Source of the DNA: an uncultured Dorea sp.
GTDB lineage: Bacteria > Bacillota > Clostridia > Lachnospirales > Lachnospiraceae
Reading direction: 5' to 3'
NCBI GenBank assembly: GCA_910584575.1
Contig: CAJUBG010000067.1
Location: 1 to 18,491, forward strand
Length of the DNA stretch: 18,491 nucleotides
This document shows, one piece after another, positions 7,888 through 15,821 of the stretch (its first letter is position 1; each line of letters opens with the position of its first letter). A program made the translations under genes and the position numbers. The notes below the pieces were generated by a model. It was not told the origin of the DNA, searched no databases, and worked only from the letters and a program-made list of their open reading frames with translations.

Positions 7888-8616
7888 GTGGAGGGTAAGA
7901 CGTTACTGGATCGGTTACAGAGTGAAAAAGCGAGTAAATATTCAGGGGGGATTTATCATAAGACCCAGATTAACCTGACGTATAACTCCAATCACATGGA
8001 GGGAAGCAGGCTGACTCATGAACAGACAAGATATATTTTTGAAACAAATACGGTGGGGGCGGGAAATGAGGCGCTGAATGTGGATGATATCATTGAAACG
8101 GCTAATCATTTCCGGTGTATTGACGTGGTGATTGACTGTGCAGAGGATGAACTGACGGAGGATTTGATTAAGGAGTTGCACAGGATTTTGAAAACAGGAA
8201 CCAGTGATTCCAGATTAGAATGGTTTGCTGTGGGAGAGTATAAAAGGCTTCCCAATGAAGTAGGGGGGATGGAAACTGCGCTTCCGGGGGAGGTTGCCGT
8301 TAAGATGGGTGAGCTTTTGGGTGAGTACAATAAAAAGGCGGATAAAACGTTGGAGGATTTGCTGGAATTCCATGTGGCGTTTGAACGGTTACATCCATTC
8401 CAGGATGGGAATGGACGCGTTGGCCGATTAATTCTATTTAAGGAGTGCTTGAAATACCGGATTGTTCCGTTTATTATTGAAGAACAATGGAAAATGTTTT
8501 ATTATCGCGGTTTGAAGGAGTGGGAGAACGAAAGAGGGTATCTGAGGGATACGTGTCTGACTGCACAGGATCAGTATAAGGCATATCTGGATTATTTTCA
8601 GATTCAGTATGAATAA
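7888..8616 (+). CDS. Fic family protein (class II, self-inhibited type)
   Basis: Fic enzymes usually transfer AMP from ATP to a hydroxyl side chain of a target protein. This 242-residue protein has the full active-site motif HPFQDGNGRVGR at 169-180, including catalytic H169. Near the N terminus is an inhibitory-helix motif S-x-x-x-E-G (S34 to G39, with E38 as the inhibitory glutamate). That places it in the class whose inhibitory segment is upstream in the same chain, so a separate antitoxin is not required. It starts at GTG two bases after the beta-galactosidase stop, and its ribosome site AGGAGG lies inside that gene's end, indicating co-transcription. Its target protein is unknown. It could act as a regulator or as a mild toxin. 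Confidence 0.93.
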   Translation: MEGKTLLDRLQSEKASKYSGGIYHKTQINLTYNSNHMEGSRLTHEQTRYIFETNTVGAGNEALNVDDIIETANHFRCIDVVIDCAEDELTEDLIKELHRILKTGTSDSRLEWFAVGEYKRLPNEVGGMETALPGEVAVKMGELLGEYNKKADKTLEDLLEFHVAFERLHPFQDGNGRVGRLILFKECLKYRIVPFIIEEQWKMFYYRGLKEWENERGYLRDTCLTAQDQYKAYLDYFQIQYE

Positions 8617-8631
8617 AAAGAGGAATGATAA

Positions 8632-9249
8632 GTGAAGATATTTGGAGAAAAACAGCATTTTGCCATAGAATACGGATTTGAAAGCGACGAATTTGAAAAA
8701 GGCGAGCCTGACAGCACCTACGGTTCTATCAGGCTTTGGATTAAGGGAAAGGATATCTGTTCTTACCGCGCAGATGGTGAAGATTATCAACAGGAGGGGA
8801 ATCTCTATCATCTGATTGAGTGGTTCTGTGAAAAAATGGAATACATTCTTGGGTATGACCCTTTTCCATTGCCGGTAGAAGGGGAGAACACGTTAGAATT
8901 ACTAGAGAATGCAGACAAGCGGTATGATACAATCGACACATTGGAGGAGGAACTGTGGTTTGAGGCAAAAAGCAGATGGATTTTTAATCATTGCTGGTTT
9001 CCTGTCAGAGATGGAATTCTGCCTTGCGTTCATTTCAGAAGGTTGGAAAATGCCGTTGAGATATCCTGGGACAACCTTTTCTGGGAGGAATACGACATAG
9101 CTTTTCATTCCGGAAAAGGGGTTTATTTAGCAGCATTACAAGACTTTACGGAGATTTACAGAAAGTTTTTACACTCTGCTGTCAGTGAGTTAGAACAGAG
9201 GCTTGGGGAATGTAAAAGTAGTATAAAGCGGGTGAGGGACTGGCTGTAA
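8632..9249 (+). CDS. Hypothetical protein, 205 residues
   Basis: I do not recognise this with certainty. The protein is acidic and rich in Trp, Phe and Tyr, with no signal peptide or membrane segment and a mostly helical C terminus (about 160-205). The stretch around FPVRDGILPCVHFRR followed by VEISW recalls, from memory, a segment found N-terminal to some large ImmA/IrrE-type peptidase proteins; no HExxH motif is present here, so it would be that segment alone. Start is GTG with GAGG upstream. It follows the Fic gene by 15 bases and precedes the MATE gene by 21, so it is probably in the same transcript. It is a real gene by spacing and ribosome site. Confidence 0.75.
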   Translation: MKIFGEKQHFAIEYGFESDEFEKGEPDSTYGSIRLWIKGKDICSYRADGEDYQQEGNLYHLIEWFCEKMEYILGYDPFPLPVEGENTLELLENADKRYDTIDTLEEELWFEAKSRWIFNHCWFPVRDGILPCVHFRRLENAVEISWDNLFWEEYDIAFHSGKGVYLAALQDFTEIYRKFLHSAVSELEQRLGECKSSIKRVRDWL

Positions 9250-9270
9250 CACAATTTATTAGAAAGAGAG

Positions 9271-10641
9271 ATGCGGATGAAGAACAGGCAGATATGTTTA
9301 ACGGAGGGACCGATTTTAAGGTCATTGGTTGCACTGGCGATGCCAATTATGGCGTCGTCCTTTTTAAATACGGTTTACAGTATTACAGATATGGCGTGGA
9401 TTGGCCTGCTCGGCTCAAAAGCCGTGGCAGGAGTGGGCGTGGGAGGTATGTATGTCTGGCTTTCCCAGGGGTTGTCGTCCCTTGCGAGGATGGGGGCGCA
9501 GGTCAACGTGGCCCAGTCGTTTGGAAGGGGCAGGAAGGACGAGGCGAAGGAGTATGCCCGCGCGGCGATTCAGCTTACCCTGTTGTTTGGAGTATTGTTT
9601 GCCCTGGTTAGCGTAGGTTTTACGGAGGGGCTTGTGGATTTGTTCCGCCTTGGGGACGGGGAGACGATACAGTATGCAGAAAGTTATATGCAAATTACCT
9701 GCGGACTGGTGATATTCTCCTATATGACCGTGGTGCTCACCGGTATTTACACGGCTCAGGGAGATTCTAAGACGCCTCTTGTGGCAAATATTGTCGGGCT
9801 TATCATCAATATGATTATGGATCCAGTCCTAATCCTTGGGCTTGGCCCGTTTCCTCGGCTGGAGGTAGTGGGGGCGGCAGTCGCCACGGTTGCAGCTCAG
9901 TTTATCGTTATGCTTGTGATGCTTCTGGGCGCTTGGAACGCAAAGGGTTCAGAAAATGTCCTGACAGGGATGAAGGTTCACAAACCGGTGGAAAGAAGGT
10001 TTTTCAAGGGCGTGTTTCGGATTGGAGTGCCTACTGCGATACAGGGGACGGTGTACTGCGCGATTTCCATGGTGCTGACCCGCATGGTGGCTGTGTTCGG
10101 TCCCGGCGCTGTCGCCGTACAGCGTGTGGGAGGCCAGGTGGAAGCGGTGTCCTGGAACACGGCGGACGGGTTTGCGGCGGCGATTAATGCCTTTGCCGCA
10201 CAGAATTACGGCGCAGGGCAGATGGAGAGGGTACGGAAGGGATATCGAATCTCGTTTCGGACCATTGCCATATGGGGAACCTTGATTACGCTGGCATTCA
10301 TCCTTCTGCCAGGCCCGATTTCGGAAGTATTCTTCCATGAGGCAGAGGTTATCGGGATATCGATCGATTATTTTAAGATTGTGGGTATAAGCGAGGCGTT
10401 TATGTGCGTAGAGCTGATGACCGTTGGGGCTTTGTCCGGATTGGGAAGGACAAAGCTGTGCAGTATCATCAGTATTCTGCTCACCGTGGCAAGGGTGCCG
10501 CTTGCAATAGCTCTTGCGGCAACTCCCCTGGCGCTGAACGGTATCTGGTGGGCGCTTACGTTATCGTCTGTGTCAAAAGGGATTGTGTTTGTGATTGCAT
10601 TTAACAGAGTGACAGCTTGTGAAAAATATACAATAGCATAA
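9271..10641 (+). CDS. MATE family efflux transporter
   Basis: A multidrug and toxic-compound extrusion type membrane exporter driven by a Na+ or H+ gradient. The 456 residues give about twelve hydrophobic segments in two MatE repeats, typical of the family. The first repeat begins with a proline-containing helix (LVALAMPIMASSFLN, about 17-31). The second begins near 250 after a charged loop, with GVPTAIQGT. A second in-frame ATG lies two codons downstream; the first was kept. It ends the beta-galactosidase run. Only a short gap separates it from the T-box promoter, and no terminator was found there, so some readthrough into the T-box unit is possible. Substrate is unknown. Confidence 0.93.
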   Translation: MRMKNRQICLTEGPILRSLVALAMPIMASSFLNTVYSITDMAWIGLLGSKAVAGVGVGGMYVWLSQGLSSLARMGAQVNVAQSFGRGRKDEAKEYARAAIQLTLLFGVLFALVSVGFTEGLVDLFRLGDGETIQYAESYMQITCGLVIFSYMTVVLTGIYTAQGDSKTPLVANIVGLIINMIMDPVLILGLGPFPRLEVVGAAVATVAAQFIVMLVMLLGAWNAKGSENVLTGMKVHKPVERRFFKGVFRIGVPTAIQGTVYCAISMVLTRMVAVFGPGAVAVQRVGGQVEAVSWNTADGFAAAINAFAAQNYGAGQMERVRKGYRISFRTIAIWGTLITLAFILLPGPISEVFFHEAEVIGISIDYFKIVGISEAFMCVELMTVGALSGLGRTKLCSIISILLTVARVPLAIALAATPLALNGIWWALTLSSVSKGIVFVIAFNRVTACEKYTIA

Positions 10642-10649
10642 AAAAATAC

Positions 10650-10678
10650 TTGAAATCTTGAAAAGAGTGTGCTAAGAT
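10650..10678 (+). promoter_or_regulatory. Promoter of the T-box / aspS-gatCAB operon
   Basis: TTGAAA (10650-10655) and TAAGAT (10673-10678) are exactly 17 bases apart, and a TG two bases before the -10 box gives an extended -10. The predicted start, near 10685, places the whole T-box Stem I inside the transcript. Confidence 0.7.
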
Positions 10679-10684
10679 AGGAGA

Positions 10685-11029
10685 CAAATTTTTAGAAAAG
10701 CGATGAAAGAGACTCTGTCCTTTGGAACTTGACAGGAATGAGGCGTCACCGACTGAGAGCGCTTCTTGAGGAATAAGGACAATAGGGAACACTCTTGAGC
10801 TGACCGGTTGAACATGCTGGATGTGTTGAGGCAGAGATTGCCACAGGATTTTAGATTTGAAGCAGAGCCAGGAAGTAGGCCGGTACGTGGGGCGCGCGTT
10901 AAGCGTAAGGAACGATATGCAGTCTGCATGTGGTTTCACAGAGGGGAATCCTTAGGATTCAATGCGGGTGGTACCGCGGATAGGAAAGATATCCGTCCCG
11001 AAATACAGTCATGTATTTCGGGACTTTTT
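10685..11029 (+). promoter_or_regulatory. T-box riboswitch leader, predicted asparagine specifier
   Basis: A T-box leader, which senses uncharged tRNA and lets transcription continue when charging is low. The antiterminator carries the conserved T-box sequence (GCGGGTGGTACCGCG, 10964-10978), and the competing terminator follows. Stem I begins with the usual GCGATGAAAGAG element at 10700-10711. I fold a base helix 10707-10711 with 10792-10796 and an upper helix 10717-10722 with 10775-10780. The internal loop between them holds AAC at 10788-10790, followed by a purine, which I read as the specifier codon for Asn. The genes behind it make Asn-tRNA(Asn), which fits. The same regulation of an aspS-gatCAB unit has been described in Clostridium acetobutylicum. 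The leader fills the gap between the MATE gene and aspS. Confidence 0.93.
10995..11029 (+). terminator. T-box regulated terminator
   Basis: A perfect twelve-pair stem (10995-11006 with 11013-11024) with a six-base loop, followed by TTTTT at 11025-11029. It lies directly after the conserved T-box sequence and is the off-state structure of the riboswitch. Confidence 0.92.
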
Positions 11030-11093
11030 ACGTTGTCCTAAAACATGAAATACATGGCATGAACAGCAGTCAGAAGGGAAAAGGAGGACAATT

Positions 11094-12428
11094 ATGGATT
11101 ATTTCACAGGCGTAAGGCAAAAGAGAGCATTGGAGATTAGCGAGTTACTTAAGCAGGCTAAGACTGGACAGAGGGTGAAGGTCAATGGCGCCGTCCATAC
11201 AATCCGCGATATGGGTACAGTAGCATTCGTAATCCTGAGAAAAAGAGAAGGGCTTCTTCAGGGAGTCTATGAGGAAGGCGTCGCGGATTTTAGGCTAAAA
11301 GATATCAGGGAGGCTGCGGCGGTTGAGATAGAGGGCGTCTTAGTGGAAAATGAAAAAGCGCCGAACGGGATAGAGCTTCGGATGGAGAAGGTAAGGATTT
11401 TAAGCGAGCCCACGGATGAAATGCTGCCCCTTGCCATCGGCAAATGGAAGTTAAACACCTCCTTGGAGGCGAAGCTAAACTATCGCTCTATTGCCCTTCG
11501 GAACCTTCGGGAGAGGGCAAAATTCCGAATCCAGGAGGGACTTGTGCGCTCGTTCAGAGATTTTCTGTACGGGCAGGGATTTACGGAGATTCATACGCCG
11601 AAGATCGGCGCAAAGGGCGCTGAGGGCGGCGCAAATATATTTAAGCTGGATTATTTCCACCGTCCGGCTGTTCTGGCTCAAAGCCCTCAGTTTTACAAAC
11701 AGATGATGGTGGGCGTATTTGACAGGGTGTTTGAGACGGCGCCTGTGTTTCGGGCAGAGAAGCACAACACCAAGCGGCATCTGAACGAGTATACCAGTTT
11801 GGATTTTGAGATGGGATACATCGACGGGTTTGAGGATATTATGGCAATGGAGACAGGGTATCTTCAATATGCCATGGAAATGCTTGAGAGAGATTACGAA
11901 AATGAGCTTCGGCTTCTTAAAATTACGCTGCCGGATGTAACGCGGATTCCGGCGGTTAAGTTTAGTGAGATCAAAGAACTTGTTTCCCGAAAATACGGGC
12001 ATCAGATGCGCAATCCCTTTGACCTTGAGCCAGAGGAGGAGTCGTTAATCAGCCGGTACGCGAAAGAGGAATGGGGCAGCGATTTTATTTTCGTGACCCA
12101 TTATCCGTCGAAGAAGCGTCCCTTCTATGCCATGGACGATCCTGAGGATACCAGATATACCTTAAGTTTTGACCTTCTGTTTCGGGGGATGGAGATTACC
12201 ACGGGAGGACAGCGCATCCATGATTACCGGATGCTGACCAAAAAGCTTGAGGCCAGAGGAATGACTGAGGAAGGAATGGAGCAGTATCTTGATACCTTCC
12301 GGCATGGGATGCCGCCTCACGGCGGACTTGGGATTGGGCTTGAAAGGCTGACCATGAAGCTGGTGGGAGAAGACAACGTGCGGGAGACGACGCTGTTCCC
12401 AAGAGATTTAAGCAGATTAGAGCCGTAG
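11094..12428 (+). CDS. aspS: Aspartyl-tRNA synthetase, archaeal type, probably non-discriminating (Asp-tRNA(Asp/Asn))
   Basis: A class II synthetase of 444 residues with the short archaeal/eukaryal AspRS architecture; it has no bacterial GAD insertion. An N-terminal OB fold binds the anticodon (about 15-105). Motif 2 is FRAEKHNT (219-226) and motif 3 includes GLER (415-418). Two positions that mark strict tRNA(Asp) specificity in archaeal enzymes (a Trp in the GWVH segment and a Lys in the OB-fold loop) appear here as A33 and P90. The Pro matches non-discriminating enzymes. It would thus charge tRNA(Asn) with Asp, the substrate that GatCAB amidates. It stands first behind the Asn-type T-box, 33 bases before gatC, and has a strong AAGGAGG site. 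A standard bacterial AspRS probably exists elsewhere. Confidence 0.93.
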   Translation: MDYFTGVRQKRALEISELLKQAKTGQRVKVNGAVHTIRDMGTVAFVILRKREGLLQGVYEEGVADFRLKDIREAAAVEIEGVLVENEKAPNGIELRMEKVRILSEPTDEMLPLAIGKWKLNTSLEAKLNYRSIALRNLRERAKFRIQEGLVRSFRDFLYGQGFTEIHTPKIGAKGAEGGANIFKLDYFHRPAVLAQSPQFYKQMMVGVFDRVFETAPVFRAEKHNTKRHLNEYTSLDFEMGYIDGFEDIMAMETGYLQYAMEMLERDYENELRLLKITLPDVTRIPAVKFSEIKELVSRKYGHQMRNPFDLEPEEESLISRYAKEEWGSDFIFVTHYPSKKRPFYAMDDPEDTRYTLSFDLLFRGMEITTGGQRIHDYRMLTKKLEARGMTEEGMEQYLDTFRHGMPPHGGLGIGLERLTMKLVGEDNVRETTLFPRDLSRLEP

Positions 12429-12461
12429 CTTTTTGTTACCGTTTTGGGATGGAGGATGAAA

Positions 12462-12755
12462 ATGGCGAATAAAATATCAGACGAAACGATTGAATATGTG
12501 GGAATTCTTGCAAAACTTGAATTATCCGGCGAGGAGAAGGAGAAGGCCAAGACGGATATGGAGAAGATGCTGGATTATATAGATACGTTAAATGAACTGG
12601 ATACGGAAGGGGTTACCCCCATGTCTCATGTGTTTCCGGTGAACAATGTGTTCAGGGAGGATGTGGCAAGCCAGAAGGACGGAAGATGGGATACCCTTGC
12701 AAATGCCCCCAAGAGTAAGGATAATAGCTTTAAGGTCCCAAAGACGATTGGATAG
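12462..12755 (+). CDS. gatC: Asp/Glu-tRNA amidotransferase subunit C
   Basis: The small GatC subunit wraps around GatA and GatB and is needed for assembly of the amidotransferase. The 97-residue length is typical. It has the usual opening ISDETIEYVGILAKLELS, a central LDYIDTLNELDT helix, and a tail with PMSHVFPVNNVFREDV. I chose ATG 12462 because GGAGG (12451-12455) lies six bases before it. An ATG two codons earlier would touch the ribosome site, and an in-frame TTG at 12444 precedes it. It is 33 bases after aspS and 14 bases before gatA, in one operon. Confidence 0.95.
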   Translation: MANKISDETIEYVGILAKLELSGEEKEKAKTDMEKMLDYIDTLNELDTEGVTPMSHVFPVNNVFREDVASQKDGRWDTLANAPKSKDNSFKVPKTIG

Positions 12756-12769
12756 GAGGTGGGCAAAAA

Positions 12770-14257
12770 ATGGATATTACGAGTATGACCGCAGTTGAAC
12801 TGGGAAAGAAGCTTCGGGAGAGAGAACTGTCTGTGGCGGAGGCGGTGAATGCATTCTTTGAGCAGATTGACAGAGTGGAGGGGGATGTCCACAGCTTCGT
12901 GACCCTTAACCGAGAGGGTGCGCTTAAAAGAGCAGAAGAAGTACAGAAGCAGATTGACGGGGGAACGCTTACAGGTCCCCTTGCGGGAGTGCCGGTTGCG
13001 GTAAAAGATAATCTGTGTACCAAGGGAATGTTGACCACCTGTTGTTCTAAGATGCTTGAAAATTTTAAACCTACGTTTACGGCGGAGGCGGTTTGTAATC
13101 TTGAGAAGGCAGGAGCCGTGATTCTGGGAAAGACGAATATGGATGAATTTGCTATGGGAAGCACCACAGAGACTTCGTATTACGGCGTTACCAGGAATCC
13201 GCGGAATTTGAACCACGTCCCTGGGGGTTCCTCCGGCGGCTCGTGCGCGGCGGTTGCTGCCTGTGAGAGCCCTTATGCCCTTGGTTCAGATACAGGCGGC
13301 TCGATTCGTCAGCCTAGCTCTTTCTGCGGGGTGGTGGGGCTTAAGCCTACCTATGGGACGGTATCCAGATATGGCTTAATTGCTTACGGGTCGTCGCTGG
13401 ACCAGATTGGACCCATTGCAAAGGATGTGACGGACTGTGCGGCGATTCTGGAGGTAATTGCATCTTATGATTCCAAGGACAGCACATCCATTGACCGCTT
13501 GAAGTATCCTGAAGGGGCGGGACTTAACCGTGCAGGGTATGATTTTATGAGCGCCTTGGTGAATGATGTAAGCGGAATGAGGATTGGAATCCCTAAGGAT
13601 TATTTTGGAGACGGGTTGGACACAGAGGTTAAGGAGAAGATACTCTCAGCCGTGAAGCTTATGGAGGATAGGGGCGCCATTGTGGAGGAATTTGATTTAA
13701 GCCTGGTTAAGTATGCCATTCCTGCGTATTACGTAATCGCCTCCGCTGAGGCAAGCTCTAACTTATCCCGCTTCGACGGGGTGAAATACGGCTATCGCAC
13801 AGAGGAGTATGAGGGGCTTCACAACATGTATAAAAAGACACGCTCAGAAGGCTTCGGGGCGGAAGTGAAGCGCAGGATTATGCTTGGCTCTTTCGTGTTA
13901 AGCTCTGGATACTATGATGCTTATTATCTCAAAGCATTAAAGACGAAGGCATTGATTAAAGAGGCGTTTGACAGGGCGTTTGCAAGTTTTGATGTGATTA
14001 TTGCCCCTGCTGCGCCCACTACTGCGCCTGAGCTTGGCAAGAGCCTAAGCGACCCGCTTAAGATGTATCTGGGAGATATCTATACTATTTCCGTAAACCT
14101 GGCGGGGCTGCCTGGAATCAGTGTGCCGGTGGGGGAGGATTCCAAAGGACTTCCAATCGGGATGCAGCTTATTGGGAATTGTTTTGATGAGCATAAGATT
14201 ATCAGGGCGGCTTATACATTAGAGCAGACCCGAAAAACAGCAAATTTGCGGATGTAA
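12770..14257 (+). CDS. gatA: Asp/Glu-tRNA amidotransferase subunit A (glutaminase)
   Basis: GatA is an amidase-signature enzyme that hydrolyses glutamine and channels the ammonia to GatB, where misacylated Asp-tRNA(Asn) or Glu-tRNA(Gln) is amidated. The 495-residue length is normal. The Ser-cisSer-Lys triad is intact: K79 (in KDNLCTKG), S154 (in GGSSGGS) and S178 (in GSDTGGS), the same numbers as I recall for the Staphylococcus enzyme. AGGAGGT precedes the ATG. It lies between gatC and gatB with gaps of 14 and 15 bases. Among the glutamine-dependent enzymes of this window it is the only one with a visibly intact glutaminase site. Confidence 0.97.
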   Translation: MDITSMTAVELGKKLRERELSVAEAVNAFFEQIDRVEGDVHSFVTLNREGALKRAEEVQKQIDGGTLTGPLAGVPVAVKDNLCTKGMLTTCCSKMLENFKPTFTAEAVCNLEKAGAVILGKTNMDEFAMGSTTETSYYGVTRNPRNLNHVPGGSSGGSCAAVAACESPYALGSDTGGSIRQPSSFCGVVGLKPTYGTVSRYGLIAYGSSLDQIGPIAKDVTDCAAILEVIASYDSKDSTSIDRLKYPEGAGLNRAGYDFMSALVNDVSGMRIGIPKDYFGDGLDTEVKEKILSAVKLMEDRGAIVEEFDLSLVKYAIPAYYVIASAEASSNLSRFDGVKYGYRTEEYEGLHNMYKKTRSEGFGAEVKRRIMLGSFVLSSGYYDAYYLKALKTKALIKEAFDRAFASFDVIIAPAAPTTAPELGKSLSDPLKMYLGDIYTISVNLAGLPGISVPVGEDSKGLPIGMQLIGNCFDEHKIIRAAYTLEQTRKTANLRM

Positions 14258-14272
14258 AGGAGGCAGGGTATC

Positions 14273-15715
14273 ATGGCAAAGCAGTATGAAACAGTGATTG
14301 GACTGGAGGTCCATGTAGAGCTTGCGACAAAGACGAAGATTTTCTGCTCATGCAGCACCGAGTTTGGCGGCGCGCCAAATACACATACATGTCCGGTGTG
14401 TACAGGGATGCCTGGGTCTCTGCCTGTATTAAATAAGAAGGTAGTGGAATATGCCATGGCGATTGGGCTTGCGACGAACTGTGATATCACACGGGTCTGC
14501 AAGTTTGACCGGAAGAATTATTTTTATCCGGACAATCCCCAGAACTACCAGATTTCACAGTTATACCTGCCAATCGCGAGAAACGGCTATGTGGAGATTG
14601 AAGTGGGAGATATTAAGAAGAAGGTTCGTATCCACGAGATGCACATGGAGGAGGACGCCGGTAAGCTGATTCATGACGAATGGGATGATACCTCTCTGGT
14701 GGATTATAACCGAAGCGGAGTGCCTCTCGTGGAAATCGTGTCTGAGCCGGATATGCGTTCTGCCGACGAGGTGATTGCCTATCTTGAAAAGCTGCGTATG
14801 ATTATTCAATATCTGGGCGCGTCAGACTGTAAGCTTCAGGAGGGTTCTATGCGGGCTGACGTCAACCTGTCTGTGAGAGAAGCAGGCACAGAAAAATTCG
14901 GCACAAGAACGGAGATGAAGAACCTGAACTCTTTTAAGGCAATCGCCAGGGCAATCGAGGGTGAGAGGGAACGGCAGATTGAATTGTTGGAGGAGGGAAA
15001 AGCTGTCGTCCAGGAAACCAGAAGGTGGGACGACAACAAGGAAGCCTCTTATGCCATGCGCTCAAAGGAGGACGCCCAGGATTACCGCTATTTTCCAGAG
15101 CCGGACCTTGTACCAATTGTTATAAGCGACGAGTGGATTGAACAGATTCGCTCAAAACAGCCAGAGCTTCAGACGGAGAAGCTAAAGAGATATAAGGAGG
15201 AATTCGATATCCCCCAGTATGACGCAAAGATTATCACCGGCTCTAAGCATATGGCAGATATTTTCGAGGCGGCTTCGGCAATCTGCGGGAAGCCTAAGAA
15301 GGTGTCCAACTGGCTGATGGTAGAGACCCTTCGTCTGTTGAAGGAACACAATATGGAGGCCGAGGAGATTGCATTTTCACCGGAAAACCTGGCGAAGCTG
15401 GTAGAGCTTACGGAGAGCAGGGTTATCAACAGCTCGGTTGCAAAAGAGGTGTTTGAGAAAATATTTGCAGAGAATATTGACCCTGAGATTTATGTGGAAG
15501 AACATGGACTTAAGACGGTAAATGATGAAGGTGCGCTTGAAGAAACGCTTAAAAAAGTGATTGAGGACAATCCAAAGGCTGTGGCGGATTACAGGGGCGG
15601 CAAGGAAAAAGCTCTGGGCGCGTTAGTAGGCCAGACTATGAAGGCAATGAAGGGGAAGGCAGACCCAGGGCTTGTGACCCAGAGGTTAAGAGAGCTGCTG
15701 GCGCTGCCGGAATAA
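14273..15715 (+). CDS. gatB: Asp/Glu-tRNA amidotransferase subunit B
   Basis: GatB binds the misacylated tRNA, activates its side-chain carboxylate with ATP, and adds the ammonia delivered from GatA. The 480-residue protein has the N-terminal kinase-like cradle domain, with the signature YETVIGLEVHVEL and a four-cysteine zinc site (C25, C27, C40, C43). Further family landmarks are NRSGVPLVEIVSEPDM and the acidic region DYRYFPEPDL, followed by the C-terminal helical and YqeY-like tail domain (about 330-480) that contacts the tRNA. AAGGAGG precedes the ATG. It is the last clear gene of the T-box unit; no terminator is seen between it and the next gene. Confidence 0.97.
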   Translation: MAKQYETVIGLEVHVELATKTKIFCSCSTEFGGAPNTHTCPVCTGMPGSLPVLNKKVVEYAMAIGLATNCDITRVCKFDRKNYFYPDNPQNYQISQLYLPIARNGYVEIEVGDIKKKVRIHEMHMEEDAGKLIHDEWDDTSLVDYNRSGVPLVEIVSEPDMRSADEVIAYLEKLRMIIQYLGASDCKLQEGSMRADVNLSVREAGTEKFGTRTEMKNLNSFKAIARAIEGERERQIELLEEGKAVVQETRRWDDNKEASYAMRSKEDAQDYRYFPEPDLVPIVISDEWIEQIRSKQPELQTEKLKRYKEEFDIPQYDAKIITGSKHMADIFEAASAICGKPKKVSNWLMVETLRLLKEHNMEAEEIAFSPENLAKLVELTESRVINSSVAKEVFEKIFAENIDPEIYVEEHGLKTVNDEGALEETLKKVIEDNPKAVADYRGGKEKALGALVGQTMKAMKGKADPGLVTQRLRELLALPE

Positions 15716-15821
15716 AGTAATACTTTTTATTTACCGGCGGATGTGATATGATATTGATGGACATATAAGGAAAATAAATAAATCAATATTATTTATAAAG
15801 CTGAGAAGAAGGAGATATTAT
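15716..15821 (+). promoter_or_regulatory. Gap before purF-like gene: weak promoter and AT-only inverted repeat
   Basis: This gap has no terminator-like GC-rich hairpin. A possible -10 box TATGAT is at 15747-15752, but no convincing -35 box sits at the right distance. An AT-only eight-pair inverted repeat (15774-15781 with 15789-15796) lies before the ribosome site AAGGAG. Purine genes here could have their own weak promoter or be read through from the T-box operon. Confidence 0.3.

Noticed and set aside
10778..10780. GAC as an alternative (Asp) specifier codon
   Set aside because: These bases are paired in the upper helix of Stem I in my fold; AAC at 10788-10790 lies in the internal loop and agrees with the downstream pathway. 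The fold was made by hand, so some doubt remains.
10808..11041. Open frame of 77 codons inside the T-box leader
   Set aside because: It covers the T-box antiterminator and terminator; no ribosome site and no recognisable protein.
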